A stretch of DNA of 64,000 bases from Geosiphon pyriformis (GCA_016748015.1 JAAOMT010000566.1:293579-357578); one strand, 5' to 3'. Positions 22,697-33,960 are shown, counted from the stretch's first letter. A program made the numbers and translations. Notes: a model not told the origin generated them from the sequence alone.

Positions 22697-25600
22697 TGAC
22701 TAATTTGATCTGAAAAATTGCTACATGCAATGTTAGAGGCATAAACAATCCTGCAAAGCAAGACAATATTGTGCATTGGCATAAGGACATGAACAATCTG
22801 ATTTCGATTTTTATGGAAACTAAGCTGAAAGAGAAAATACATTCATAGATTGTTAACAAATTTGGTGGTGTCTGTGTATTTACTTCTGGTTTGAACTCTA
22901 GTTACTTGGGGTCAGGTGTTGTTGTGGTCATGAACAATTTTTTGGCAAGGCATGTGTGTAAGATTTCTGAAGTACTTGGTTGGCTTCTTTTTATCAAGTT
23001 GTTTTTTAAAAATAAGCTTTCTGTTTTGATTTTGGGGCTTTACACTAGAGCTTCTCTTATAATCCATCTTTTTCAGGCTGATGAAATCAATTCACTCATG
23101 GCTAGAGCTGTGAATGAATCTTTTTTTATTGTTTTTGGTGGCAATTTCAATAAAAATGATTCTCATAGATGTACCAGCTTTAAAAAATGTCTTGATCTGG
23201 AGTTAGTTAATTCTTTGGTTGAGAGTTTGGCAGTGTGAGCATTTACTTGAACAAATTCTCAAAGAGTTGTAAAAATAATTGATTATGTGTTTGTTTCTTC
23301 AAATTTGGTCAGTGCATTGGTATATTATAATATTCTGAATGTTAGTAAACATTTTAACACTAATCATCAGACTGTTTCTGTGTCTGTGAGTTTGAGTAGA
23401 TTATTAAACACACAGTTGAACTCTCTTCACAAACAGGCAAATATGAATTGTTGAAAGTTTGATATCAAGAGTGTTGATGAGGTTAAGTAGTGTGAATTCA
23501 AAGTGTCAACAGCAGCAAATGCTGTTATGTTTTCTGATGAATTTGTTTCCTCTATGGTGTTTTCTAATCTGGATTCTATGTGGAATATTGTTTATAAGAT
23601 AATGGTTTTTTTGGCTAATGAAATGTTTAAAAAGAAATAGTTTAAGAGCTTTAATAGTGTCTTCACCAAGAGTTCTTTTAGGTTTCACAAATTGGAAATT
23701 TTGATTTCAAGAATTGTTAAGACATCTTGTAAAAAAGACTTTGTTAGACTTATATCTTTGATGGATCATTGGGCTTCTTTGGACTCTGATAAAGCCTTGG
23801 CAGTACAGGTTCTTTTGGATTCTGGTGTAAGTTTTGATTGTGTTAAATCTGCTTTTTTTGGTGTATGAAAGTCTTATTATGCTTCTAAACTTGCTGAATT
23901 TTTGAGAGCTCAAGAGTTAAATATTAAGTCTGCTATTAATAGGTGTATAGAGAGTTTTGCTTTTGATAAAAGTCATACTATCAGAAGTGTTTTGAAATAT
24001 TCTTTCCATAAAATAGAATTGGACTATCTGGTTGTTGGTAATAAATTAATTCTGGAGCCTAGTTTGGTTAAGACTAAGGTGAATGTGATTATGGAAGAAT
24101 GGACTAGGAGATACAAGGTAGTTGCTGATATCTTTAGTGAATGGTCTCATTAATACCAGTCTTTGGAGTATGTTTTTGATAGTGCATTCTCAGATGTGAT
24201 GCATTCAATTGATTTTAATGAATTGTTTGGTGTGATTTCTGATCTGCCTAATGACAAAGCTGCTGGTCTTTTCAGTATTCCCAATGAACTCTGAAAGCAC
24301 TGTAACAAGTCCATTTTGGGTATGCTTTTGGAGCTTTTGAACACTTGTTTGTTTTATGAATCAGTGCTTAGTTTTTGGAGAAAGGCTTGGGTCTCAATAA
24401 TCACTAAACCATATGAATAAGAGAGCATTTTCACAAACACCTATTCTATTGCTTTGATTGAAATGACTCATAAAATTCTCTCCAAGATTCTGTCTGATAG
24501 GATTTCTCTAATATGTAGCACCTTTGATGTTCTTTGTGGTAACAACTTCTCTGTTCTAAAAGGAATGACTACACAATCACCCATTTTTGCAGTTGGTTTG
24601 GTAATAGAGGATGCTTTGGAGAAGAACTGTAAACTCTAACTGGTTTTACAGAACATGCAAAAGGTATATGATTCTGTTGATTAAGAGCATCTTAAGAATA
24701 GTTTAATTAGGATTAAAATGTGTAGCAAGTTCATATGTTTTTTTGGTAGTATTCATTGCAATTGTGTTAACAAAGTTATGACTGACTTTAACTTAACTGA
24801 TGGTTATTATATTCATGATAGTTTAAATTAAAGAAAGATCTTCTTACCACTTTTCTGGCACATATTCTATGATTCTCTCCTTTGTGAAGTCAAAAAACAG
24901 GAAAGTATGTATGAGTACAAGTTAAATTCTTATTTCATCTCAAAAAATAGTCATCTAAAATCTAGTGCTAAGTTGTTTTCTTTCTTTGTTACTGGAGCTT
25001 TTGTCAATGATACAATTTGGGTTAACAGTAGTCAGAATATTATCCAGCATATTTTCAATATTGCCAGTAAATTTTTCCAGGTCAATAACATTTTCATTAA
25101 TACAGACAAGACTGTTGTTATCCCTATTAATTATAGAGTTAGTAATTCTTTTTTGTTTATTAGTGGTTCACTTATTGCTATTACCAAAAAAAGGAAATCG
25201 TATCATTATCTAAGCATTTTTTTTACAACTAAAAGTCTTTCAAAGCCTAGCTTGGCCAAAGCACAGTCTAATGTTCAGTTTTTCTCTAATCTTGTACTAA
25301 GAAAAGCCATTTCAGATAAGCAATTTTTGTATCTTGTTTCAGTAGTTTTCCATCTTATTGTAAGCTATAAAACTCAGTTCAGCTTCATTTCTCTCAATAT
25401 ATACAACAAATAGGATGCTCTAATTTAAAAAAGTTTTAAGTTGAAATCTGGTCTTTCTCTTAACTTCTTGAGTGATATGATCTATTACTCTTCCTTTTAT
25501 GGTTTGAAATCTTTCAAACAGATGCAAACTGAAGGTAAAATAGTGTTGTTTGTGAATTTTGTGAACTCTGGTGAGATTTTGGGTCATGTGTTCTTTCATA

Positions 25601-27387
25601 AATTTTATAATTTGCAGGTTTTGTGTTAGCATCCCATTTACTCTTTGAGTTTCTCAATTCGTATTCACATTAATCTTTTAAATAACTTTTTAGCTGGTGT
25701 GATTCATATTTTTTCAAAATACAATCTGTTTTTAAGTGGCTCTTCAAGCAATCTTTTTTGTCATCAGGGTGGGATCCCTATGTCAATAGTTTTTGGTGAA
25801 TCTAAATTCTGTATGTGTTCTTTTTCTCTCTATCATTATGGCATTGTCCACATAAATTAGCTTTGTAATTATTATGGTGCTATTTTTAATTAAAAAACTT
25901 TTAAGTACTGGAAGAGATTGAATCCTCATGGTCTGGTTTTTGATTGGTTCAGTCTTTCTGTTGTCTTCCTCAATAGTGTGGCTTTTATTTCTATTTATTC
26001 TTCTTTTCTTAAGGGTATTAATAGTTCTTTAAGCATTTTTGAGTCTCAGAAGTTTAAATTGGTATGTGATTGGTTGTTTTGTGTTAGTGTTGGTAGTCTG
26101 TTTGTCTATACAGATGGTTTTCTAAAGGATTTGAGCACCATACATAAGAAGGCTGGTGCTGCTGTCTTTTTTAAAGACATTGGTTTGTGTTTAAATGTAA
26201 AGATTTCTGGTTTATTGTCCTCTACTTTGATAGAGCTACAGGCCATAGCTCTAGCATTTGAGTGTGTTCCTTCTTTTAGCTCAGTATGTTTATATTTTGA
26301 TAGTCAGACTGCTTTGGATGTGTGCAAGTCGGAACTATATTTAGTTTGTTCAGATTTTTACAATTGGTGCTGGATGAAATGTTAGCATGTTGTGGACATT
26401 ATTTGTCACAAAAATTTAAGAATAAAGTGGCTTAAAGTGAAAGATTACTCAGATGTTGTGGAGAATGATTGTGTGGATGCTTTTGCTGTTATTGCTTCCC
26501 TTTCTGATTGGTTCCTTCCACCCTGTTTGAAAAAACATTGCCTTTTGGCTAATGGTAATCTTGTTTCTGGTAATTCTAGGCATTTTATTTGTGATATTTT
26601 TAGATTTGTTCATCATGCACATTAGAAGGTTGGTTTTGGTTCTAAGGTTTTAGTGAGTGATTTATTATCAGACATTGATTGGCTGAGTTTTTTCTTGGTG
26701 TGGCATTCTGATTTACATATGGCTGCAGATTTTATAAGCAAATCTTCTGTCAGCTTGTATATATATTTTATGAAGGCCTTATATTATTGGCTACCTGTTG
26801 CTGTTTAGAAGTGTTTCTATTCCAGACATTACCCTAGTATATTGTGTTTGTTCTGTAATAATGTAAAGGTTTTGGATCATGTTTTTTCTTGTAAAATTGA
26901 TTTTTTTATCTATTGTCAATTGTTAAATACCCATGTAGTTTTCTGAGAGCTAATTTTTGGTTTTTTTCATTCTTTTTCTTGTGTGTTTTAGCTTTTGTCA
27001 TTTTGTGCTTGTAATATCTCTGTATTTACAGTCCTTTACAAAGATTTTGTTTTTAAAGATTGGTTTCAAGAGACTGTGTTCATTTTTCATAATCCCAAAA
27101 TTGCAAGTCAGAGAATTGTGGATTTTATGTATGCTTTTAGTCTTACTTTCAAGAATTGCATCTGGTTAGTTCATGCTAAATATCATGCCTTTATAGAAAA
27201 AAATTGGCTAATTCCACTTGATAGTTCAATTCTTATTTCAATTTTTGGGATGTTTTCAGAGTTGTTTGCTAGTATTATCAGGTTGCTTGGTATTGCTGAT
27301 GCTTTTGGTGTTTGCTTTGGTTTTTGTAAATCATATTCATTCTTTTCAGGTGTTGGCAAAGATGTTTCAGTTCACATAGTTGCTTAG
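22696..27387 (+). pseudogene. LIN-A ORF2 (endonuclease, RT, RNase H)
   Basis: Carries out target-primed reverse transcription when intact. The endonuclease begins KIATCNVRG near 22715 and has GGNFNKND (from GDFN) near 23140. RT stretches over about 24200-25400, with FVNDTIWV at the catalytic site where one aspartate is changed. RNase H (26100-26400) shows YTDG, ELQAIALA and FDSQTALD. A CLFCNNVKVLDHVFSC finger lies near 26845-26890. The C-terminal part 26995-27387 is open. Stops interrupt it throughout. Confidence 0.8.
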
Positions 27388-27525
27388 TGTTGTTCTGGTT
27401 AGTCTGAGTGACTGGTTACATATAGAAAAAGCATGATTTGTGTCTAGTTTAAATCATTTATTTGATGTATTATATTAGATAGTATTTGAATCTCACTCAT
27501 AAAGCATTAATAAAAAAAAAATTAT
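27388..27525 (+). other. LIN-A 3' UTR and A-tail
   Basis: Contains the shared block 'gtgactggttacatatagaaa' region and ends 'cattaataaaaaaaaaa'. This end sequence recurs at every LINE 3' terminus in the window and is the likely recognition site of the LINE RT. Confidence 0.75.
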
Positions 27526-27935
27526 TAACAATAAAATCTAATTATTATGTATTATAATATAATTTGATCTCATTTTTTGCTGCTGGTACTTTTGTTGATG
27601 ATATAATTTGGGTTGGTAATAGCCAAACTACTATACAACACATTCTTAATGTTGCAAATAAATTTTTTAGGTTTAATGACATTTCCATCAATAATGACAA
27701 AACTGTGGCCATTATTACCAGACAAAATTAGAGATATTATTTAGCATGAAATTATCTTATAATTCCTATCATTAATTAGCATATATTATCGTTTCAAATG
27801 ATCACTTATTACATTAGCAAAAAAAAAAATGTCCGAAATTATCATTTAATTAATAACCCAAATTGTACACAACACAAATGTAACCTAATTGCAATGATCA
27901 ATTATGCAATATCCCAAACTATGTAACATTCAAAA

Positions 27936-28048
27936 GTTCACCGAAATTTGTAGAAATTCACCGAAATAATTGATAGTTTACCGAAAAATTTAATAGTTCG
28001 CCGAAATAATTTGTAGTTCGCCGAAATGTATCTTTAGTTCAGTAAAAT
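27936..28048 (+). repeat. 20-bp-phased GTTCGCCGAAAT array in Gyp2 U3
   Basis: Units start at 27936, 27956, 27976, 27996, 28016 and 28037. Comparison of both LTRs suggests the ancestral unit GTTCGCCGAAAT. It lies 50-165 bp upstream of the TATA box, so it may be an activator or repressor binding array. Confidence 0.75.
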
Positions 28049-28098
28049 TGTAGAAAATAGCAAAGTTCAAGTTCATAAAATAGTGTTACGACAAGTTG

Positions 28099-28105
28099 TA
28101 TAAAA
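28099..28105 (+). promoter_or_regulatory. Gyp2a TATA box
   Basis: TATAAAA, conserved at 36987-36993 in the 3' LTR and at 54811-54817 (reverse strand) in Gyp2b. It presumably sets the transcription start a short distance downstream. Confidence 0.65.
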
Positions 28106-28700
28106 GAAGAGCTTTTCTCTTCGAGAAAATGTATTTTACTTTAGATTTATCTCTTAAAACCGTTCCTATACACACAAAAAGAAATAAATATCAAATAATT
28201 CAAAAAAACCAAATTCTTTAATTATTGTACTTGGAAAATCTCCAAAACCCAACTAATGTTTTGAAATTGATTAGCTACCAATTTCAGTAAACTGTTAGTG
28301 ACTCCAGGCCTGGATAGAAAACGTTTCCCTTAACAGAATTCTATTTCTTTTATATTTCTTTTATTTTCTTTTCTTTTTTTATTACAATTATTAGGGTAGC
28401 CTACAGACAAGATTCCTGTAGAAGAGTCGACTTTCACAGCAAAGTAACTACACATTTTTAGTGAGCTTCCAGATGAGCAATTCCTGGGAAAGAGTTGACA
28501 TTTACTACAACATAACTACATAAAGCAACTGGCATGGAATTGGCCATTCCACTTATAAGCCCAGCAAGTTCAAATTATAGGAGATAATTTGAAGATAAAT
28601 TCAGTTACTGAAGGTTCAACTACTTCCTGGAAACGTGAATTCACAACAAATCAACATTAACAACATTTAAGAAAAGAGACCAAAAACCTCTGGTAACATT

Positions 28701-28720
28701 TGGTGCTCTTCCACGGAAAT
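28701..28720 (+). other. Gyp2a primer binding site
   Basis: TGGTGCTCTTCCACGG, two bases after the LTR. The first nine bases are identical to the Gyp1 site. Confidence 0.7.
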
Positions 28721-28743
28721 AACACAGCAACAACAAATTCAAA

Positions 28744-30237
28744 GTGACGACCACATCAGACACAGCAACTCTAGAGTATTACCAGTCAATTTACACCCAC
28801 TGCAAACAAAGATTCAACATTCCAGACGGAATTGAAGTTGTCAAGAAATCAGTATATCAATACATTGAAAACCACATCAACAATTATCTTTTTGGAAATT
28901 ACAATATCTCAAAAGTTAGAAGCAACCTTTACAATAATTTAGCACACTATTCACAGTTGGGAACTGAAGACCTTAACAGTAAAACACTTGCCATTTACTT
29001 TCACAAACTTAATTTTAACATTATCAAGTACTGTAAAGAAACATATCTAGTGCAGTCTTAATACACTATTGATTTTGAATTGAAAACAGAAACAAGCAAC
29101 AAAGGCAAAAACAAATTGAAACAATATTCACAAACCACCCCAAATACTCTAATACTACCAAAAACAACTGCCATACATTTACAAACACCTGAACAAGGAA
29201 CCAGTTCAAAATTTCCACTTACTATCACATCTTTTCCAGCTTTACTTGCACAAGCACAAACACCTAATTTACCCTTAAATCAATTTACAAGACCAGAAGA
29301 TTTTACATCACTCAGAAGTCCCATTAGACAATGAAAACCCCTTCAAACTAGTTCCAATCTTCTTGACTTTCTAGCTGAAGATCAAAGTGAAAACTCTGAG
29401 ACAGCAGCAAACGAAGAAAACGAACCTGAAATATCTGAAGAAGAATCAATAGACAGTGAAAACGAAGAAGACGAAATGATAACATACATCACAAAAATCC
29501 CTAAATTTAATGGAGAAGACATTAAGACCAGTCCTCAAGAATGGCTCAACCAAGTTACTAAAGCCAGAGATGCAAATGGGTGGAATGCCACCAGAATGTT
29601 AAGAACAATTCCCTACTTTCTCAAAAGAACAGCAGGAGAATGGTTTGAAAACCTGGCCATCTCATTCAATGATTGGAATGCTTTTAAAGCAGCCTTCCTT
29701 GAACAGTTCACTGACAATAATACTTCTATCACCCTTCGTAATCGTTTTCAAAATATCAAACAAGAACCCTCCGAATTTGTTATGATTTATATTGGGAAAT
29801 TCAACAAACTTCTCAGACAAATTCGCCAACTCAAAACAAATGATTATTATTCCAATGCTCAAATCCTGGATCAATTTATCACTGATCTAAAAGATAAACT
29901 AATTAAAAAGATTCATCCACATGCTCCAGAAGATTTGAACTCTGCCATCCAACATGCAAAAAGATACGAAATGGCTATGGAAGAAGCCAATCATACAAAA
30001 CTTGTAAATTTGGCAATTGGAGAAACCAGCTCAGCAGCTGAGGAAAAAATTGACCAACTCACAAAGAAGGTCGAAAACTATTTTACCAACCAACAACAAC
30101 AACAATCCCAAAGATATCAACCACTCCAAAGACGAAATCAAAATAACTTTGCACTACTTTCCAATAACCAGCCCCAGAATTGCCATTACTGTGGAATCTC
30201 TGGCCACTGGAAAAGAGATTGCAGAAAGCTACAATGA
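28744..30237 (+). pseudogene. Gyp2a Gag (N-terminal domain, core, zinc knuckle)
   Basis: Opens at GTG 28744 in the context AAAGTGA, with no in-frame ATG before it. The N-terminal domain (YIENHINNYLFG…YNNL) is followed by a Thr/Pro-rich linker and acidic stretch. Met 29476 (MITYITKI) starts the Gag core (WLNQVTKA, YFLKRTAGEWFE, FLEQFTDN, YIGKFNKLL, QFITDL). The zinc knuckle CHYCGISGHWKRDC (30181-30222) ends it. Stops at 29059 (TAA) and 29332 (TGA) are sense codons in Gyp2b. The unbroken core ORF spans 253 codons. It forms the particle and packages RNA. Confidence 0.8.
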
Positions 30238-30735
30238 GACCAACAAAATAGGAGTAATCAATGTTACTCTCCACCACAGCAATCTTATTATCAACCATCA
30301 CCACCAGCTTACTATCCACCAAGACCCCAATACCAAAATAACTATTATCAGTCTGCTCCACAGCCAATCCAACAGCAATACCAATAACCACCCACACAAC
30401 ATTATCAAGTGCCTGTTCGAAGACTAATTACACAAAATCAATTCATACCACAAAACTGATACCAAGTAAATAACAGTAGAATTAGTTCGAACAACCAATT
30501 GGTTCTCCAAAATTCCACTCAACCAAGACCCAACCACTATTATACTCAACCCAGTTATTTAACAATGTCAGAAGAACAGGATTTTTACTATACTGCACCC
30601 TTGGAAGATAGAGCTGCAGCACAATAACAAAACCCTTCTCATAACCACACCACTATTTCACCAGCCTGAATTGCTGAAAACGCCAATCTCTCTGATATCT
30701 TTCCTTTCGAATTTGAAGCAAATGAATCATCATTC
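30238..30735 (+). other. Gyp2a Q/Y/P-rich linker
   Basis: The gag-pol frame continues as Tyr/Gln/Pro-rich sequence (PPAYYPPRPQYQ-like) with three or four stops from Gln/Arg codons. The same linker lies between knuckle and protease in Gyp1 and Gyp3. Confidence 0.65.
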
Positions 30736-31893
30736 TTGCTTAGCAATGTAGCAGTTAATGAGCAAAAAGCCATCACTGTAATGTACACAGAAGCTGAAGT
30801 AGAAAGAAAGCCAATTTGTTTGATCCTAGACAGTGGATCCACTGGAAGCATTGTCACACATCAATTGATGCAGCAGCTAAAGAAAAACATTGACCGACCA
30901 GCTCAGACAATTATTGTCACTGCTGATAGCATAAAAAAGACTCCAGTAGGAGAAATTGACAATTTTCCATTCACTCTTAATGGAATCACTATTCCAACCG
31001 AAATTCTTGTAATGGATGCTCCCCAATATCAAGCCCTTGTCAGAAATGACTGGCTTCAAAAAGCCAATGCAAAATTAGACTGGGAAACCCAAGAACTACA
31101 AATCTCTTACCAAGGACAACATGCCCAAGTACCTACCACTTGTGGTATATTTAACAAACACTCTGAAAAAGCCCTGGCTTTTGAATTTGAACCAGAAGAA
31201 GAAAAACCAATAATCGAAACATTTATGGCTCTTGGATCAATGTCCAACTGGGCCGATGAAACAGAACAAGAACATTTTACACCACACTCTAAACCCGAAA
31301 CCTCTGGATGGAATATCCCTTACTCAAAATCCGAACCAAGGAAACAATGCCCCTATATTCCCCTTAAATATAAGGACTGCCACAAGAAACTATTGTCAAT
31401 AGGAGCCTGCATTTCAACTGAAGAAGAATATGAAAATCATACTTGTTATTACTGCAAGGCTTGCCACAGAGAACAATGGAGCCATCTAATAAAAAGGAGT
31501 GGAAAATGGGACAACACCCCTTGTTTGACTTGTGGAGATATGCTACCGGAAAAATGCAATTGGATTGATGTAACAATGAGAGGAGGAGTCTGCGATCAGA
31601 CCTGCCAATATGCTTTATCAATTTCAAAAAAAGTAAAAAGAGGAACACCCTTTAATGCAGCATATAACAGTGCTCTCAACAAACTTTATCACTACCTTCA
31701 TGATGCCAAGATGATTTTCGACTTAGCAATAGCATTAATTAATGGAGCTACCAAAAAAAATGTTCGTCAAATGAAGGAAGCAGAATACATTGAATACATT
31801 ATGGAATTAGCTGGATTCGATTATGAAGATGAAGTAGAAGTCTACCACCAAATTGCAAGTCACACCTACCCGACCCAAGAAGCTCAAATTTAA
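30736..31893 (+). CDS. Gyp2a protease and cysteine-rich domain
   Basis: 385 unbroken codons. The N-terminal part is a retropepsin-type aspartic protease with an intact LILDSGSTGSIVT active site (about 30817-30855) and the conserved QYQALVRNDWLQKAN near its end. After an acidic spacer comes the cysteine-rich domain: KYKDCHKKL, HTCYYCKACHRE, TPCLTCGDML, GVCDQTCQYA, then a helical stretch (NSALNKLYHYLHD). The first cysteine of the first pair is Tyr in both Gyp2 copies. The protease should process the fused Gag-Pol. The second domain has no function I can name. Confidence 0.85.
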   Translation: MLSNVAVNEQKAITVMYTEAEVERKPICLILDSGSTGSIVTHQLMQQLKKNIDRPAQTIIVTADSIKKTPVGEIDNFPFTLNGITIPTEILVMDAPQYQALVRNDWLQKANAKLDWETQELQISYQGQHAQVPTTCGIFNKHSEKALAFEFEPEEEKPIIETFMALGSMSNWADETEQEHFTPHSKPETSGWNIPYSKSEPRKQCPYIPLKYKDCHKKLLSIGACISTEEEYENHTCYYCKACHREQWSHLIKRSGKWDNTPCLTCGDMLPEKCNWIDVTMRGGVCDQTCQYALSISKKVKRGTPFNAAYNSALNKLYHYLHDAKMIFDLAIALINGATKKNVRQMKEAEYIEYIMELAGFDYEDEVEVYHQIASHTYPTQEAQI

Positions 31894-32080
31894 CAATTAG
31901 AGCAAATGAACATTAGGCTATGTGAAGAATGCATTATGCCTTGCAATAAACAGTAGTGTCCTGAATGCTATGCTCTTAATATCTCCTTGCCCAGCGAAAA
32001 TGATGAGAATGAAATTGAATTTGAAGAACTTGAAGAAACGGAAGAAATTGAAATAACACCCATCTATCTTATTAAAAATC
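31894..32080 (+). other. Gyp2a second Cys cluster, shared TAG and acidic spacer
   Basis: Reads LEQMNIRLCEECIMPC, then after CAG a TAG stop (31954-31956), then CPECYAL and a Glu-rich spacer. The TAG is present at the same codon in Gyp2b (59881-59879), and Gyp1 has a TAA one codon earlier. Confidence 0.7.
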
Positions 32081-32084
32081 AGCC

Positions 32085-32530
32085 TGCCTTACAACTTAAA
32101 TACTTCAACAACAATGGACAAGGAATAAAATCCAAAAAAACACACGAAATTGATGCTGGATATGACCTAAGATATCCAGACAAGGATACTCTTGTTCTCA
32201 AACTCAAATCTCTCACAAAAATCAACCTCAAAATTGCACTCGAAATCCCACCAGAAGCAATGGTTCAAATTGCCTCCCGGTCCTCTCTGGCAAGCAAAGG
32301 AATCAATGTTAGAGGAGGAATAATCAATGCTGGATATACTGGAGACATAACAGTGATGCTTTAAAATGAAACTGACAAACCATTCAAGATTGAACATGCT
32401 AAAAAAATTGCCCAAGCTATTTACCTACCCCTAATCAACATTTTGGGTTTGCAACTAGTCAATCAAAAAGAGCAATTAGGAAAAAGTGATAGAGGAACCC
32501 AAGGTTTTGGTTCAACTGGACGATTCACAG
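32085..32530 (+). pseudogene. Gyp2a dUTPase domain
   Basis: All five dUTPase motifs are present in order: DAGYDLR, ASRSSLA, GGIINAGYTGDI, KKIAQAIYLPLI, DRGTQGFGSTGRF. A single TAA (32362-32364) lies just after motif 3 where Gyp2b has CAA. The motif-3 catalytic aspartate is Asn here but Asp in Gyp2b. The domain lies between the acidic spacer and RT. In retroviruses with dUTPase the enzyme helps replication in cells with high dUTP; a similar role here is inference. Confidence 0.88.
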
Positions 32531-33960
32531 TTCCAGTTAATATAGCTCTTAACACACAGAATGAATTTCACCAGATTCTCAGACTTTCACAACCGATTAC
32601 TATCTCACCCTTTGGAGAACATCCAGAAATCTACACCTGTCCAAAGCCAACAACCACACAACAAATTTTTGAGTCCAATAAACAAGTCTGCTTGGAACAC
32701 AATATTTTGATCCCAAACATTTATATTCCAGAAGGAACAAAGAAAGTTCGAGTTACTTTTTACAACCCCAATAATTACTCCATAATTTTATTAAATAATT
32801 TAAAAATTGGAGTTATTCATAGTAATATATTTCAAAAAGAATTACCCCAAACAGTTCCTGATTTCTCTGAAATTATTAGACATTCACTACCAAAAATCAA
32901 TCCAAATCCCAGCTTTGAAAACTACCATATTGTTATGGAAAAACTATCTCGAATCAACATGGGACAACTTGAACCACAACAACAGACCCAGCTCAAAGAG
33001 CTAATTGCAGAATTTGCTGATATCTTTGCCGAAAACAACAATGACTTAGGAAGAACTGATTTGGTTCAACACCAAATCTATATAGGAGATGCCAAACCAA
33101 GGCGACAACAAGCCTACTGAGTTGCCCCAGAAAGTCACCAATTTATCCGAGAAGAAGTACAATAGATGCTTAACAATGGGCTTATTCAACCATCGATGAG
33201 CCCATGGGCTTCACTTGTGGTCCTAGTTAAAAAAAAATGGAAAAATATGATTTTGTGTTGATTATCGACAACTTAACAGTGTCACTATTGGAGATGCCTA
33301 CTCTCTTCTCTGAATTGATAACATGTTGGATGCCCTTGGAAAGTCCAAATACTTTTTGACATTAGATTTAGAGAGTGGATACTGGCAAGTTGCTATGGAT
33401 CCCAAAGACCGCCCCAAAACAGCATTCACCACTCAAGGAGGAAATTATGAGTTCAATGTAATGCCTTTCAGATTATGCAATACACCAGCAATATTCCAAA
33501 GACTCATGGATGTTGTTTACAAAGACCTCCTTTGAAAATCAGTAGTAGTTTATCTTGATGACATTGATGTTTATTTACCATCTTTCGAGTTATATTTAAT
33601 TCACCTGCAAGAAGTTTTTCAACAATTATGAAAAACAGGATTGAAACTGAACATTGAAAAATGCTACTTCGGAAAAACAAGTTTAGCTTTTCTTGGTCAC
33701 ATTGTTAGCAAAGATGGAATTAAACCAGACCCCAGAAAAATTAGTACTGTCAAGAACTTCAAGACTCCACAAAATACCACAGAATTAAGAGGATTCATTG
33801 GATTAGCATCCTATTACCGAAAATTCATTAAAGGATTCTCAGAAATTGCAAAACCCCTCAACCAGTTTACTACTAAAAATGTCAAATACAAATGGACAGA
33901 AGAACATCAAAATGTCTTTGAGATACTTAAGGAAAAACTCACAATAGCTCCAATTCTCAC
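32531..33960 (+). pseudogene. Gyp2a linker and reverse transcriptase
   Basis: The linker (32531-33000) is unbroken. The RT start reads QHQIYIGDAKPRRQQAY, then TGA, then LIQPSMSPWASLVV. An indel in an A-run near 33235 changes frame, and a TGA (33248-33250) replaces the Arg before FCVDYR; Gyp2b has the same TGA. Motif A region TLDLESGYWQVAM and the catalytic VVVYLDDIDV (near 33540-33570) are intact. The thumb segment GFIGLASYYRKFIKGFS is in the ORF 33641-34240. Confidence 0.85.

Larger units (their letters stand above)
20766..27525 (+). mobile_element. LIN-A: nearly full-length decayed LINE
   Basis: About 6.8 kb. It begins with a pyrimidine-rich 5' UTR whose 'aaaaagagtc' block is shared with LIN-C at 42210. 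ORF1 (20908-22696) and ORF2 (22696-27387) follow, then a 3' UTR and A-tail. ORF2 shows an APE-type endonuclease, RT, RNase H and a C-terminal C-x2-C-x7-H-x4-C finger. RNase H after RT places it with I/Tad/R1-type LINEs rather than L1. Many stops and frame changes make it inactive. Confidence 0.85.
27713..28698 (+). repeat. Gyp2a 5' LTR
   Basis: 986 bp, TATTACC…GGTAACA (the TG start has decayed to TA). It contains a six-unit array at exact 20-bp spacing (27936-28048) and a TATA box TATAAAA at 28099-28105, followed by the hairpin-forming GAAGAGCTTTTCTCTTC. Length is identical to the 3' LTR and to the LTR at 54218-55203. Confidence 0.95.

Noticed and set aside
27936-28048. CRISPR-like array
   Set aside because: Units are 12 bp with 8-bp AT spacers inside an LTR, repeated in every LTR copy.
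30083-30397. Open frame on - opposite Gyp2a gag linker, Val/Gly/Tyr-rich
   Set aside because: Antisense shadow of the Gln/Pro/Tyr-rich linker; the same shadow appears opposite Gyp2b at 61468-61752.
32085-32530. An integrated retrovirus because of dUTPase
   Set aside because: No envelope-like protein; RT, RNase H, GPY/F integrase and the fungal LINE context fit Ty3/gypsy.
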